Part shown: piece after piece, positions 12,262 through 22,198 of the stretch
Layout of the letters: each line of letters begins with the position of its first letter
How positions within the stretch are numbered: the first letter of the stretch is position 1
Program-made: the position numbers and the translations under genes
Source: Blasia pusilla
Lineage: Eukaryota > Marchantiophyta > Marchantiopsida > Blasiales
NCBI GenBank assembly: GCA_050084515.1
Contig: CM114274.1
Coordinates: forward strand, 7,006,001-7,070,000
DNA: 64,000 bases
Direction of reading: 5' to 3'
The notes under the pieces: generated by a model
Seen by the model: the letters and a program-made list of their open reading frames with translations, nothing else
What the model was told of the DNA's origin: nothing
Database searches by the model: none

Positions 12262-12690
12262 GCAGCACAGGTTGAGGCATCAGCTGCAGTTACGAGAGGA
12301 GCCACGTGGTGCTACTGTGGAGTTGGACCCATAGAGGGGCAAGGCTGGGAGGCAGGCTAGGCTTCCCCAGTCATTCTTGTTGTCTGAGGTGCTTAGGACT
12401 CCATCCATGGTTCCTACGCAGCCTATTGAGCCTACAGTGGGGACTGAGGCATCTACATCGCGTGTAGTAGACACGGATGCAGCGTCCAGTGTAGTATTGC
12501 GGATGGAAACTTCAATGTTGGGATCCCCATTGTTTTCAGCCACGGAGCTGACGGCTTTAGGAGTTGACTTAGCTCTTGTATTTCAGCTAGCAGCCACGTT
12601 GTGTGAACGTGGGAGTGTTATTGCTGCACGTGCTGAGGTGGATGAGGGTGTTGCGGTGGAGCGACCCCCTATGTGAGGTGTAGCATTGAG
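12262..12690 (+). pseudogene. gag-like region, copy A
   Basis: An in-frame stretch reads GATVELDP, then TAG (12332-12334), then RG and LPQSF, then an open frame 12377-12676. It ends with VFQLAATLCERG, which matches VFRLAALLCERG in copy D (about 59150-59210). No zinc knuckle was found. Assignment as gag rests on position upstream of the protease and on conservation between two copies, not on a recognised capsid fold. Confidence 0.5.
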
Positions 12691-12831
12691 TTCCAGTGCT
12701 ACTTGGCAGGAACCAGCGGCGAAGATGGATGGATTACCAGCCCGGCCAACTTTTGATCGTGAGAGGCTTACACCTGGTGTATGTATGTTGGACAACCGGA
12801 GTGGGATATTCCGATTGGTGAGTCCTACATG

Positions 12832-13137
12832 ACATGTGTATAGACCAAATAGAGTCTTGTTAGACTCTGGTGCCCAACCTTTGATATTGGGAAAGGCGGC
12901 ATGTATTGGTTTGGGTATTTGGAGGTCAGAGCTTGAGCCTTGCCCATTCCAGATTTAGACATCTCTTGGAGAAGCCAATGATAGGTCTCATTTCATGACA
13001 CGGGAGAAGTTGTCTGTATAGTTGAGACCACATCATGCAACTGATAGCTCCAGGTTGGGAGTACCTGTAGTGGTCACATCAGCCGAGTCGTATGATGTAC
13101 TAGTTGGAGGAGCAGTATTGTACCCCATGGGTTTTTA
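12832..13137 (+). pseudogene. Aspartic protease, copy A
   Basis: The frame reads RVLLDSGAQPLILG, with the D-S-G-A active site of retropepsin-like proteases and a hydrophobic Leu-Ile-Leu-Gly after it. Further on, SYDVLVGGAVLYPMGF resembles the C-terminal part of retroviral-type proteases. At least two in-frame stops break it. The same position in copy D reads VLLDLGAQSLMLG, with the Ser replaced by Leu. Confidence 0.7.
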
Positions 13138-13559
13138 GATGGACTACTAACTTAGACAGCGTCTTATAGACCTGGTTGGCAGTCCGGGGGAACGGATGTA
13201 TGAGCCAGGTTCCTGTGAGATTTATTTATGGGGCTCGAACAGGAGGGTCTTCCCCAACGGTGTTAGCATCTATGGCTGGTTTTTGTGGAGTACTCACTTG
13301 GCCAGGAGACTTTTTGGAGGGTAACCTTTATGCTATGGATTCTCTTGTGCATGAGGAGGTAGAGGAGGTCCCTAGTTTTGCAGCAGTGGTATCCTCATTG
13401 TTGGATGTGCCACTTTGGAGTTCAGGCGGTGCACTACGGCAGGAGGCTGGTCGCCTAGTGCAGGGGCTTGGTGTGAGGCTGTTATACCTCACGAGGAAGA
13501 GGAGGCCCCACGGCGGACTCCTACTTCTGGTCCAGTTGGGTTATTCCCTTTGGATACTA

Positions 13560-14530
13560 CACCCATTATATGGCAGTATCCGCCGGAGGGCATTTGTGTG
13601 TTAGATCTCTTTGGTGGGATTAGCACTGGTTTGGCTGCAGTGTTGCAGGCCGGTATTCCTGTGCGGAGATACGTGTATGTGGAGCGAGATGAGACGGCCT
13701 AGAGAGTCTCATCCGACATATTGGTAAGTTGATGCGGAGATTTCTTGAGTTGTTGCCGCCATCAGCTATTCGTGGGTACCAGTGTGCTTTACCGTCACAC
13801 ATTGCATTGTTGGGAGCGCAGGACCTTGAGAGGGTTGGTCCTATGGATTTGGTGATTGTTGGATGGCCATGTCAGGGTCAAACATGTGCTAGTCGTGGTG
13901 AGGGATTACACGACCCTAGGTCTCGATTGTTTTGGGAGATGTTACGGATGTTACGACATCTCCAGGTTCATCAGGCACGTGCTCTAGCTTACATTATGGA
14001 GAACTTTCTATTGTTGGGTCACACTTGGACCTGGATGATGGCGAGTGTTCATGAGGTGCGGTCTTGGATTGAACCAGCGATGTTGTTGGATGCAGCGCGA
14101 GTTGGCTTGCGTGCACATCGTCCACGCTTGTGGTGGACAAACTTGTTGCCTAGGGAGGTTCTACGTCGAGCATATGATGTAGTGAGCATATGATGCCTTA
14201 CAGTGGATAGTATCTTGGATACTAGGCGACTTTCTTAGGTGGTGAGGGTTATTGATCAATCACTGATGGTAGTGGTGAACCGTGTGGGTAAGCCTAGGAT
14301 GGCACTACCCACATTTGTGAGTTTTTCCCTCGTCACATGCCTACAAGGAAGGTGGTCCCGGGCTTGTATGGGATTCTCATGTGCGACAGTTGGTGGAGCC
14401 TAACGCTGATGAGAGAGAGCGTGCGATGGGATTTGCTATTGGTGTGACAGCGGTTGCTTCCATTTCTGACGCTTCACGACGTCATGTGTTCGGTCAGGCT
14501 ATGGACCTGAATTGTTTGAGCTCGATTTTG
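13560..14530 (+). pseudogene. C5 cytosine DNA methyltransferase domain (DNMT3-like), copy A
   Basis: Motif I is VLDLFGGISTG (about 13600-13630). Next come AGIPVRRYVYVERDE and, after a frameshift near 13700, GPMDLVIVGWPCQGQ (motif IV with the Pro-Cys catalytic pair, 13861-13872). Then RSRLFWEMLRML, YIMENF (motif VI, Glu-Asn), LRAHRPRLWWTNLLP (motif VIII), EREAM-like ERERAMGF (14425) and FGQAMDLN (motif X region, to about 14525). Motifs run I to X in linear order, so it is not the rearranged DRM type. The spacing and the RPRLWWTN and MGF blocks resemble DNMT3 (RARYFWGN and FGFP). The enzyme would transfer a methyl group from S-adenosylmethionine to C5 of cytosine. Between the TRD and motif X the frame is interrupted by stops near 14195-14370. 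Confidence 0.85.
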
Positions 14531-14788
14531 AGTCTTGGTATGGCCGAGCAGCGTCAACTTCGGACTATGTCTGTGGGTCTTCCACTCCTTATGATGAGCT
14601 CGATGGCTACCGGGACGGTAGAGACATCGGTTGGGGGCGAGGAGAATATTATTTTGCATCCTTGGAGTAAATGGGATGTAATGGCTGGGCATGTGGAGTT
14701 GGTTGCTCATGCTTGTGGAGGAGTTATTTGCTCAGATGATGGTGTAGCTAAGGGTGTACCATCTTGTGAGGGGGTTGCATAACAACCA

Positions 14789-16133
14789 ATGGTGTTGTCC
14801 TCTCCCTCTAGTGTGCCAGTGGAGGAGACTTGGGAGCCATTACTTGGGCCCAAGCTTAGGGGAGGCGAGAAACGACGCTTGACACAATTCCTACGTGCTT
14901 ATAGGAGTTGTTTTGCCTTTAGCATGAAGGAGTTGGGTGCTTTGGTTGGACCCGATATACAGATTGATTTGGCTAGTGATACGCCAATCTTTTGTTGTCC
15001 CTACCGATATATTGATATAGAGAGGGACTTGATTCAGAGTAGGACGTTGGACCTTTTAGAGGCTGGATTAGTAGAGTTTGCATGGAGCGTATGCATCAGC
15101 CATTGTCATGCTTGCTAAAAAGGATGTGCATGGCAACTACACGGATAGACGGATGTGTGGAGATTACCATCCTATCAATCGACAGATCAAGGCCAATAGG
15201 TATGCCATGCCTACACCTGAGGAGATCTTTGATGTGGTGGGACAGGCAAAGATTTTTAGTACTTTGGATCTTCGAGCAAGATACCATCACTTGCCAATTC
15301 GAGAGAGTGACAAGGCCAAGACAGCATTTTGGGGTGTCAACTCTCATGGAAAGGATTGTTTATATCAGTGGAAATTCTTACCCTTTGGGTTGAAGAATGC
15401 ACATGCCGAGTTTCAGGGAGTGATGGATAGGATCCTAGCAAGGTTGGATTTTGTTCAATGTTACATTGATGATATCTTGGTGTTCAGTAACACGGTGGAG
15501 GAGCATCAAATACATTTGCATATTGTGTTTGAGCGGTTGAAAGCTCATGGTCTACGTTCGCATCCAGGAAAGTGTAAGTTCTTCCATGAGGATGTTGAGT
15601 ACTTTGGTCATGTGATCTATCCAGGTGGTTTGGGAGTTCAGCAAGCAAAGGTGGAGGCTATTGCACTTATTCCTTGTCCGGTAGATGTGAGTAGAGTTCG
15701 GGCATTCATGGGATCGGCGAACTACTATCGGAGGTATGTGAAGGGATTTAGTGCTATGGCAAAGCCTTTGAACCAATTGCTGAAATCAGATCATGAGTGG
15801 CATTGGGGAGATGATCAGGAGAGAGCTTTTGTGGAGCTCAAGGCCCACTTGGTGACGACGCCTATCTTGAGGAGACCTATCAGAGGGCTTCCATTTCAGT
15901 TACACACTGATTGGAGTAGGTTGGGACTTGGAGCGGTGTTGACACAACATGATGATGAGCACATGGAGTTTGTGGTGGCCTATGCAAGTCGTTCGAATAA
16001 TGCAGCGGAGTCGCGCTATAGTTCATATGAGGGAGAGTGCTTGGCAGTAGTGTGGGCTGTGGCACACTTTAAGTGTTACTTGTTTGGCACACAATTTACC
16101 TTGGTTACAGATCACCACCCGCTAAAGTCTGAC
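14789..16133 (+). pseudogene. Reverse transcriptase and RNase H, copy A
   Basis: Two frames overlap by a one-base shift near 15080-15110: 14789-15118 (N-terminal part) and 15078-16166. RT blocks visible are CGDYHPINRQIKANRYAMP, FSTLDLRARYHHLPI, FLPFGLKNAHAEFQ, the catalytic YIDDIL (15462-15479) and AFMGSANYYRRYVKGF. RNase H shows HTDWS (15904), YEGE (about 16026) and TDHHPL (16108), the three acidic catalytic positions. The frame after 16133 is integrase DNA brought in by a deletion. This is the longest intact reading frame of the family in the window (362 codons). Confidence 0.93.
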
Positions 16134-17040
16134 GAGTTTACATTTTGGGGTAAAGTGTACATATAGCTTACTCCTTGGCCAGTATTGGTGGTGTTGCATG
16201 CATACTCAAGTGCAGCAGTTGGTGTCACATTGTATGGTTTGTGACCGGGTGAGGGCATCATTCAATGCCCCGACACCACAGTTACACCCCTTGCCTATTA
16301 TGGGGTTGGGTTACCGTTGGAGTGTGGACTTTGAGGGACCGTTACCGTTGATTATACGACATCATCAATATGTGTTGGTGATGGTGGAGCACTTCTCCAA
16401 GTGGATTGAGTTGGTGGCATTACCTGACAAGGCAAGTGAGGGAACGGCGTATGCGTTTCTTGATAGAGTGCTTAGTCATTTTGGTGCACTAGCTGAGGTG
16501 TTGACCGACTAGGGTACAGAGTTTCAGGGTGAGTTTCAGGTTTTGTGTGACAAGGCGTTGATTGATCATCGGACCACGTCGCGAGATCATCCAGAGGTGG
16601 ATGGTTTGGCTGAGCGTGTGGTTCAGACGGTGAAGAGGGCATTGCGCAAGTATAGCCTACAGAAGGGGCATCTTGGAGATTGGGATATTCAATTGCCATG
16701 ATTAGCCATGGGGTATAGGTTCAGTCGCCAAGCATCCTTGGATTCCTTCTCACCTTATTTTCTATTATACGGCCGAGATCCAGACTTGCCAGCAGCAATT
16801 CTTCGGAAGTCTAGTGAGGTGGTGAACCTTGATGACCCAGAGATGTGGATGAGAGTGTGTTCTCAACGGGCAGAGCTCTTTCGGAGAGTTATGCCAACAG
16901 CCTTTGAGAATCTTGCCATTGCTCAACACAAGGATACGTTGCGGTATGCAACCATTTGGGGTGGAGGTTATCGACCATCGATTTGTAGGTTCCATGTGGG
17001 GGACTGTGTCTATTTGCAGCAGATTGCAGCAACAACGTTG
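16134..17040 (+). pseudogene. Integrase, copy A
   Basis: HFGVKCTYSLLLGQYWW followed by HCMVCDRVR is the end of the zinc-binding HHCC region; its first His was lost in the deletion. The catalytic core shows RWSVDFEGPLP (first Asp), LTD then TAG then GTEF (second Asp; CAG to TAG change at 16510) and DGLAERVVQTVKR (Glu). The C-terminal part includes PYFLLYGRDPDLP and FHVGDCVYLQQ. Three frames are needed to read it. Confidence 0.88.
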
Positions 17041-17370
17041 GATGTGACGGCAGGCCGTACTATTTTACGAGTTCGCGAGGTGTTAGCTTCTGGAGTTCTC
17101 ATGTTGGAGGGTCGTGATGGAGTTGTTTGGAAGGACCATGTGCGTAATTGTGCATCATGTCATCTTCCAAATGTGGATGGTACTGTTGACCCAAACTTAG
17201 CCATGATACGTGCTAGCTTGAGTTGTATGTTGTGTGGGTCTGCTGGTAACGCAGCCCGTATGTTGGTGTGTGATCGGTATTCTAAGGGTTGGCACATGAT
17301 GTGTTTGACTCCACGTATGGATGTTGTTCCTACTTGAAGGTGGGTTTGTCCTCGATGTACTTAGGAGGGG
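17041..17370 (+). pseudogene. Integrase tail and PHD finger, copy A
   Basis: After TILRVREVLASGVLMLEGRDG and WKDHVRNC comes a Cys4-His-Cys3 zinc finger: CMLCG (17224), CDRYSKGWHMMC and, after one stop, CPRC. This is the PHD-finger spacing, including the Trp two residues before the His. In copy A the fourth Cys is Tyr (CDRY, 17269-17280), so zinc binding would fail here. Copies B and D keep CDGC. PHD fingers commonly bind histone H3 tails; the role here is inference. Confidence 0.85.
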
Positions 17371-17525
17371 TAGATGACTTGATCTTTGCATGATATGGAT
17401 TACAGATGTGCGACTAACGATGGGGAAACCTAGCACCTGGCCTTTTGATTCGTGCATCCACGAAGGTGTATAGCATGTAGTAGATGTATAGGGCTACATG
17501 GGAGTTAGAGGGACCTAACCGCCAG

Positions 17526-17643
17526 TTAGGGGGGCGAGTTGTGATACACTTGTGTTTGTGGATGCTCTCGTCGATGTCATGTATGTATGTGAGTATGGTA
17601 TGTCAGCGATGTATGTTGTATGACGATGTGGATTCGCACAACA
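17526..17643 (+). repeat. Polypurine tract and 3' terminal unit X, copy A
   Basis: The purine tract TTAGGGGGGCGAG is followed by TGTGATAC at 17540. The unit ends at CGCACAACA (17643). TG at the start and CA at the end fit an LTR boundary. The last 40-45 bp (…AGCGATGTATGTTGTATG…) are shared with the equivalent units in copies B, C, D and E. Confidence 0.65.
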
Positions 17644-18643
17644 GCTGTCATGACCATACGGATTATATCGTAGAGTATAGTGTGCTAGTAGAGGCCATAC
17701 CTTATGTAGGGCCGTAGTGTCTAGGTAGAGATGCGGGTTCATACATAGGGTTGGGGGTTACTCCGTTGAGGGTGACTTTTCCACTAGGGCCCGCTCTTAG
17801 GTTGGAAGATATAGTGTGGAGTGCACTCAACGAACAGTTAGTTCTTTGAGTTGAGCCTGTTGCGTTGGGAGTTAGCCTTGGTAGTGAGTAGAGCTCTTGG
17901 CTATGGTGGTTCCCGAAAGCTTTGACCTGGATTCTCCCATCGTGGAGTGGGTTTGGCTCGATTGTATGTGATTCTATACGTGTTTTATGACAGTAGGTCT
18001 TTCACGGATTTCACTCATATCCGTGAAAGATATGTAGGGCCGTAGTGTTCACTACTGAATGAGTGAAATGTATGAAAGACCTACTCAATGAGTGAAATCC
18101 GTGAAAGACCCAGTGAATGAGTGAAAGACCTATGGATATGAGAACACCAGATTCCCACCTCCAACATAGGCCACAAGCCACGAACATCCACGGTTGAGTA
18201 CACAATCAGCTCTAACCAGATCCTACTGATCCACAATCGAAGCTACCATCGATCTACTCCAATTCTTTGAGTGAAATCTGTGAAAGACCTATTGTCGTAA
18301 AATACGTATAGAATCACATAAAATCGAGCCAAACCCACTCCACGATGGGAGAATCCATGTCGAAGCTTTCGGGAACCACCATAGCCAAGAGCTCTACTCA
18401 CTACCAAGGCTAACTCCCAACATAACAGGCTCAACTCAAAGAACTAACTGTTCTTTGAGTGCACTCCACACTATATCCTCCAACCTAAGAGCGGGCCCTA
18501 GTGGAAAAGTCACCCTCAATGGACTAACCCCCAACCATATGTATAAACCCGCATCTCTACCTAGACACTACGGCCCTACATAAGGTATGGCCTCTACTAG
18601 CACACTATACTCTACGACATAATCCTGTATGGTCATGACAGCT
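17643..18643. repeat. 1-kb inverted repeat with 376-bp arms
   Basis: The left arm 17643-18018 and the right arm 18268-18643 are reverse complements with only scattered mismatches, separated by about 250 bp. Both arms end in AGCTGTCATGACC. The spacer and arm tips hold five or six copies of a short motif like GTGAAATCCGTGAAAGACC (near 17994, 18018, 18058, 18088, 18117 and 18266) in both orientations. The left arm begins at the last bases of copy A's terminal unit. It could be a fold-back transposon, or an inverted duplication formed beside copy A. Confidence 0.85.
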
Positions 18644-19077
18644 TTCCCAACTCGCAATCTAGCATCGCATACGAGAACCAAACCATATGTGCCTCCGTCA
18701 TACCCTCAGGTTCCTTTCATCAACCATCGGTGCCGTGCATAGGCCTCTTGTAGACTTTCCCCCGCTCTCCGTTGAAACTCATGAATCGACTTCGATTTAG
18801 CTTGTCGTTCCTCACCGCTTGGTAGTTCCTCCTCAACTCTTAGAAGAACTCAACCAATGGATTGAACGCGGGTGTTACTCGGCTGATCTCAATTGTAAGA
18901 CTCGAGTCGAAAACTCTTCCAAGTGTCTCCTCCGTATCAATAATGGATGCTACTACAACCGTATCATCGTACACCGTACGCTTGTGAGGGACACATATCC
19001 TGGAAAAAATAGTCTGCACGCCTCAATCTTTGCCTCATGGAGAATCCAAAACTCATAAGAATCATCCATGGGAGGGC
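18644..19077. other. Unassigned sequence between the inverted repeat and a Y unit
   Basis: A 79-codon plus-strand frame (18819-19058) and minus-strand pieces exist, but neither matches a domain I recognise. The flanks are both repeats, so this is probably transposon debris. Confidence 0.35.
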
Positions 19078-19530
19078 TGTCACATCTTATTTTGACATAG
19101 GTAGATTTCTATTGCGTCGACGGCATAGAGAGTCAGCGGGTTGTTCAAATGTTACTTCGTCTCGAGATGTCGGATGAGATTGACAATAGGTCTGTTCTGT
19201 CAAGAACGTCGTTTATGGAAATTTCCCTATTTTGGTTTTAGTCCGTCATGTGCACGCACGTTACCGTTAGTAGGGCTATTTTTGGGGGAAGAGCCTTTTG
19301 GCTCTTTCCAAGAGTATAAGAGTGAGAGAGATGGCTTTCTCAAACCCTCTTTCTCATGTTGAGCCTTAGAAGCGCCTCTCTTGCATAGATGTGTGTGGAT
19401 GTGTAGGAGTTAGGGTGCTAGCATCCGGATTCCCTTCATAGCAGAGGGTGGATGTGGTTCAATATGCCGATGTAGATTCCGAGTGGAGTTTTACGCCGGG
19501 TGAGCCATTTTTACTACTTTTGATTTAACA
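19078..19530 (+). repeat. Terminal unit Y0 (promoter-bearing LTR part)
   Basis: The unit starts TGTCACATC and ends …TTTAACA. It is similar along its length to units at 20555-21035 and 23386-23845. Shared landmarks are AGAGTCAGCGGG, GAACGTCGTTTATG, a hairpin at 19286-19309 (one mismatch), TATAAG at 19315, CTTTCTCATGTTG and GATATGCCGATGTAGATT-like DNA before the end. It looks like most of an LTR, including the TATA box. Confidence 0.7.
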
Positions 19531-20554
19531 TGAGAAAGATGCGAGGAGGCAAGAAATTCATTGTTTGCAGGTAGGCAAGCAAGTTGCCTCGGTCGGGAGC
19601 CCCTGAAGACGTGTGTGTTGCATTTTTTTGTCATTTTTAGGTTTGGGAGGCTGTGCCCGGAAGCGTTGCTCATTTTTCTTAGATTTTCGAGCGTAGCGGA
19701 CTAGAGTAGAGCATCAACAGAGTGGCGGACAGGGTGCTTGGGTGTTGCACAGAGTGTAGCGTTGACGGGAGAACAGCGGATGTTGGGAAGGAGAGGGAAA
19801 GGATTTTTTCAAGTCTTGCGGCCGTCAGAGGGTTGTCAAGTCAAGGCGGCTAGAAGGGCTAGGTCACTTTGGATTGAGCCATCACGTGGAGGCGGAGGAG
19901 GTAGCCAGGTCGGGATGAGTAAAGCTGGCCAATCGCGTGGCCGCCAAGTGTCACACAAAGGAGGTCTAGTGGACCAGGCGCATAGGGACGCGGACTAGAT
20001 AGTGCCACATGCGTACCGAGAGGAGAAGGGAGTTTGCGGGAGTTGGGCGCGCATAGGGCCACGTGACGGGGAAAGCTGTGTCAGGAAGTGATGGATGGAG
20101 GTCCGCAGGAGTCGAGACTATTGAACGGAAGTTTGGAAGGAGGTGTGGGCGGATATAAGTCAGACTTTATGGAGGAGTGAGTGTTGACTGTGCTTTAGGT
20201 TGGAGGGCGTGATCAGGTTACCCATTCGAGTCCCTTTTCTTGCACTTATCTTGTGTGATTGAGAGTGTTGGGTATCGGGTAGTTGCTCATGGTAGATGGG
20301 TGTAGCAATGGTCACGAGTGTAGACTCCTTTCATGTGTAGCATGTTGGTGGATATACGGCGGATGCCGAGTAGGGGTCATGTGTATGACCCAATAGTATG
20401 ATTGTGACTTAGATGAGTTAGTTGGGAGTCTCATGGTGAGCCCGAGTGTTGAGTGTGCGTGAGGCCAGGTGTGTTGTCATGGGATTACCATTAGCGTAGG
20501 TGAGCTAGTGAGGACTGTGGGAGACTCTTGGTGAGTCTGAGTGCTTGAGCGTGC
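19531..20554. other. Sequence between two Y units
   Basis: About 1 kb of GC-moderate DNA follows Y0. It could be the leader of an element (the region just after a 5' LTR), but I find no primer-binding site and no gag frame. An 86-codon frame at 19738-19998 is Gly/Arg/Ser-rich and unconvincing. Near 20417-20560 a block like 'ggtgagcccgagtgttgag' occurs twice about 95 bp apart. Confidence 0.4.
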
Positions 20555-21035
20555 TGTCACATCTGAGTAGCCGATAGGCCGAGATCTATCGTGGATAGGG
20601 CGTAGGAGTCAGCGGACTATCTTGAGTGTAACTTTGTCCCAAGGTATCGGATGAGGTTGAGGATATGTCCATTGTGTCAGGAACGTCGTTTATGACAACT
20701 TTTATGTTGAGGTCTTTCACAGCCGAATGACTTGTTGACCAGGTCACCCGCCCCTGGCAAGCTGTGCGTGCACGTTACCAAGGGGATGGCTATTTTTAGG
20801 GGAAGAGCCTTTTGGCTCTTCCCAACCCTATATAAGAGAGGAAGATGGCTTTCCTAAGCATCTTTCTCATGTTGGGCCGTTGGAGCACCTCTCTTGTATG
20901 TGTGTGAGATAGGACTAGGGTGCTAGCGTCTAGATTCCTTGATAGCGTAGGTTGGACGAGGCTCGATATGCCGATGTAGATTGAGGAGTGGAGTTTTAAG
21001 CCGGGTGTGTCGTTTTTACTACTCTTTATTTTTAC
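20555..21035 (+). repeat. Terminal unit Y1 of copy B
   Basis: Starts TGTCACATCTGAG and ends …TTTTTACA. It is colinear with Y0 and with the unit at 23386-23845, with a short insertion around 20700-20760. It holds the best hairpin and TATA box of the three. Confidence 0.72.
20800..20836 (+). promoter_or_regulatory. Hairpin plus TATA box in Y1
   Basis: Perfect 10-bp arms (GGGAAGAGCC and its complement) around a TTTT loop occupy 20800-20823. TATATAAG follows at 20829-20836. The same pair is at 19286-19320 and 23604-23637. Placement of a TATA box about two thirds into the unit fits a retrotransposon promoter. Confidence 0.65.
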
Positions 21036-21089
21036 ATTTTGCGGGTATGGGGAGATGGTAGGATACAAGTGGTACCTCATCTTCCCAGC

Positions 21090-22045
21090 GAGCACGTGTA
21101 GTTTGACATGCCCATGAGGAGTTGGGACATTTTGGAGTGAAGCATACTTACAGCTTACTCGAGATTCAGTATTGGTGGCACGGCATGCATACTGAGGTAC
21201 AGCAGTTTGTGGCCAGATGTATGGTATGTGACAGAGTGCAAGCATCCTTCAATGCTCCCACTCCGTAGTTACATCCTTTGCCGATTATGGGTTTAGGTTA
21301 TCGGTGGAGTTTAGACTTTGCGGGACCTTTGCCATTGACGAGGCGTCATCATAGGTACGTGTTGGTCATGGTGGAGTATTTCTCCAATTGGATAGAGTTG
21401 GTGGCACTACCGGACAAGGCGAGTGAGGGAACAGCTTATGCGTTTCTAAATCGTGTGCTTAGTCACTTTGGTGCACCGGCGGAGGTGTTGACTGACCAGG
21501 GTACCGAGTTCAGGGGAGAGTTCAGGCCTTGTGTGATCAGGCGTTGATAGATCACCGCACCACGTCTAGAGATCATCCTGAGGCGGATGGGTTGGTGGAG
21601 AGAGTAGTACAGACGGTGAAGAGAGAATTAGGCAAGTATGGCTTGTAGCAAGGACTGTTGAGGGAGTGGGGCCTACAGTTGCCATGGTTGGCTATGGGTT
21701 ATCGCTTTAGTCGGCAGGCATCCTTGGCGTCATTTTCACCATAATTTTTGCTCTTTGGGAGAGATCGAGATTTACCTGCAGCTATTTGACGTGACATGGC
21801 AAAGGTGTTAGATCTTGATGATCCAGATGTGTGGGTACAAGCCTGTTCTCAGAGGGCAAAGGTTTTTCATAGAGTTATGCCTATGGCCTTTGAGAACTTA
21901 GCTATTGCTCAGCATAGAGATACATTGAGGTACGCGACCATTCGTGGAGGAGGTTATCGGCCAGGGATTAGGAGGTTTCATCCCGGGGATTACGTGTATT
22001 TACAGCATGCGGCACCCACAACGCTAGATGTCACTCCATGACACA
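21090..22045 (+). pseudogene. Integrase, copy B
   Basis: The zinc region is the most complete on the plus strand: HEELGHFGVKHTYS-like DNA, YWWHGMH and CMVCDRVQASF. The core has RWSLDFAGPLP, LTDQGTEFRGEF (intact second Asp block) and, after a frameshift near 21535, HPEADGLVERVVQTVKREL. Downstream are YRFSRQASLASFSP and GYRPGIRRFHPGDYVYLQ. Stops at 21646 and 21787 and a TGA near 22039 break the frame. Confidence 0.88.
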
Positions 22046-22198
22046 CGATCCTTCGTGTGCGTGAGGTATTATCGACCGGAGTCCTCATGTTGGAGGGACG
22101 AGATGGTATGGTTTGGAAGGATCATGTGCGCAATTGTGCCCCATGTCATCTTCCGAACGTAGACAGGACAGTGGATCCGAGCTTGGAAGTGGTACCTT

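Larger units (their letters stand above)
12262..17643 (+). mobile_element. Copy A: Ty3/gypsy element with DNA methyltransferase and PHD finger (decayed)
   Basis: The order of domains is gag-like, aspartic protease, cytosine-5 methyltransferase, reverse transcriptase, RNase H, integrase, PHD, polypurine tract and a 3' terminal unit. RT before integrase defines the Ty3/gypsy class. No 5' terminal repeat is seen; the left edge abuts copy F. Many in-frame TAG/TGA codons and frameshifts make it non-functional. A deletion near 16133 joins RNase H (…DHHPLK) directly to the integrase zinc region (HFGVK), removing the connecting segment that copy D keeps. The right edge (17643) is the exact start of a 1-kb inverted repeat. 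Confidence 0.88.

Noticed and set aside
13560-14530. A host DRM-type methyltransferase gene
   Set aside because: Motif order is not rearranged, the domain is flanked by protease and RT in more than one copy, and there are no introns or UBA domains.
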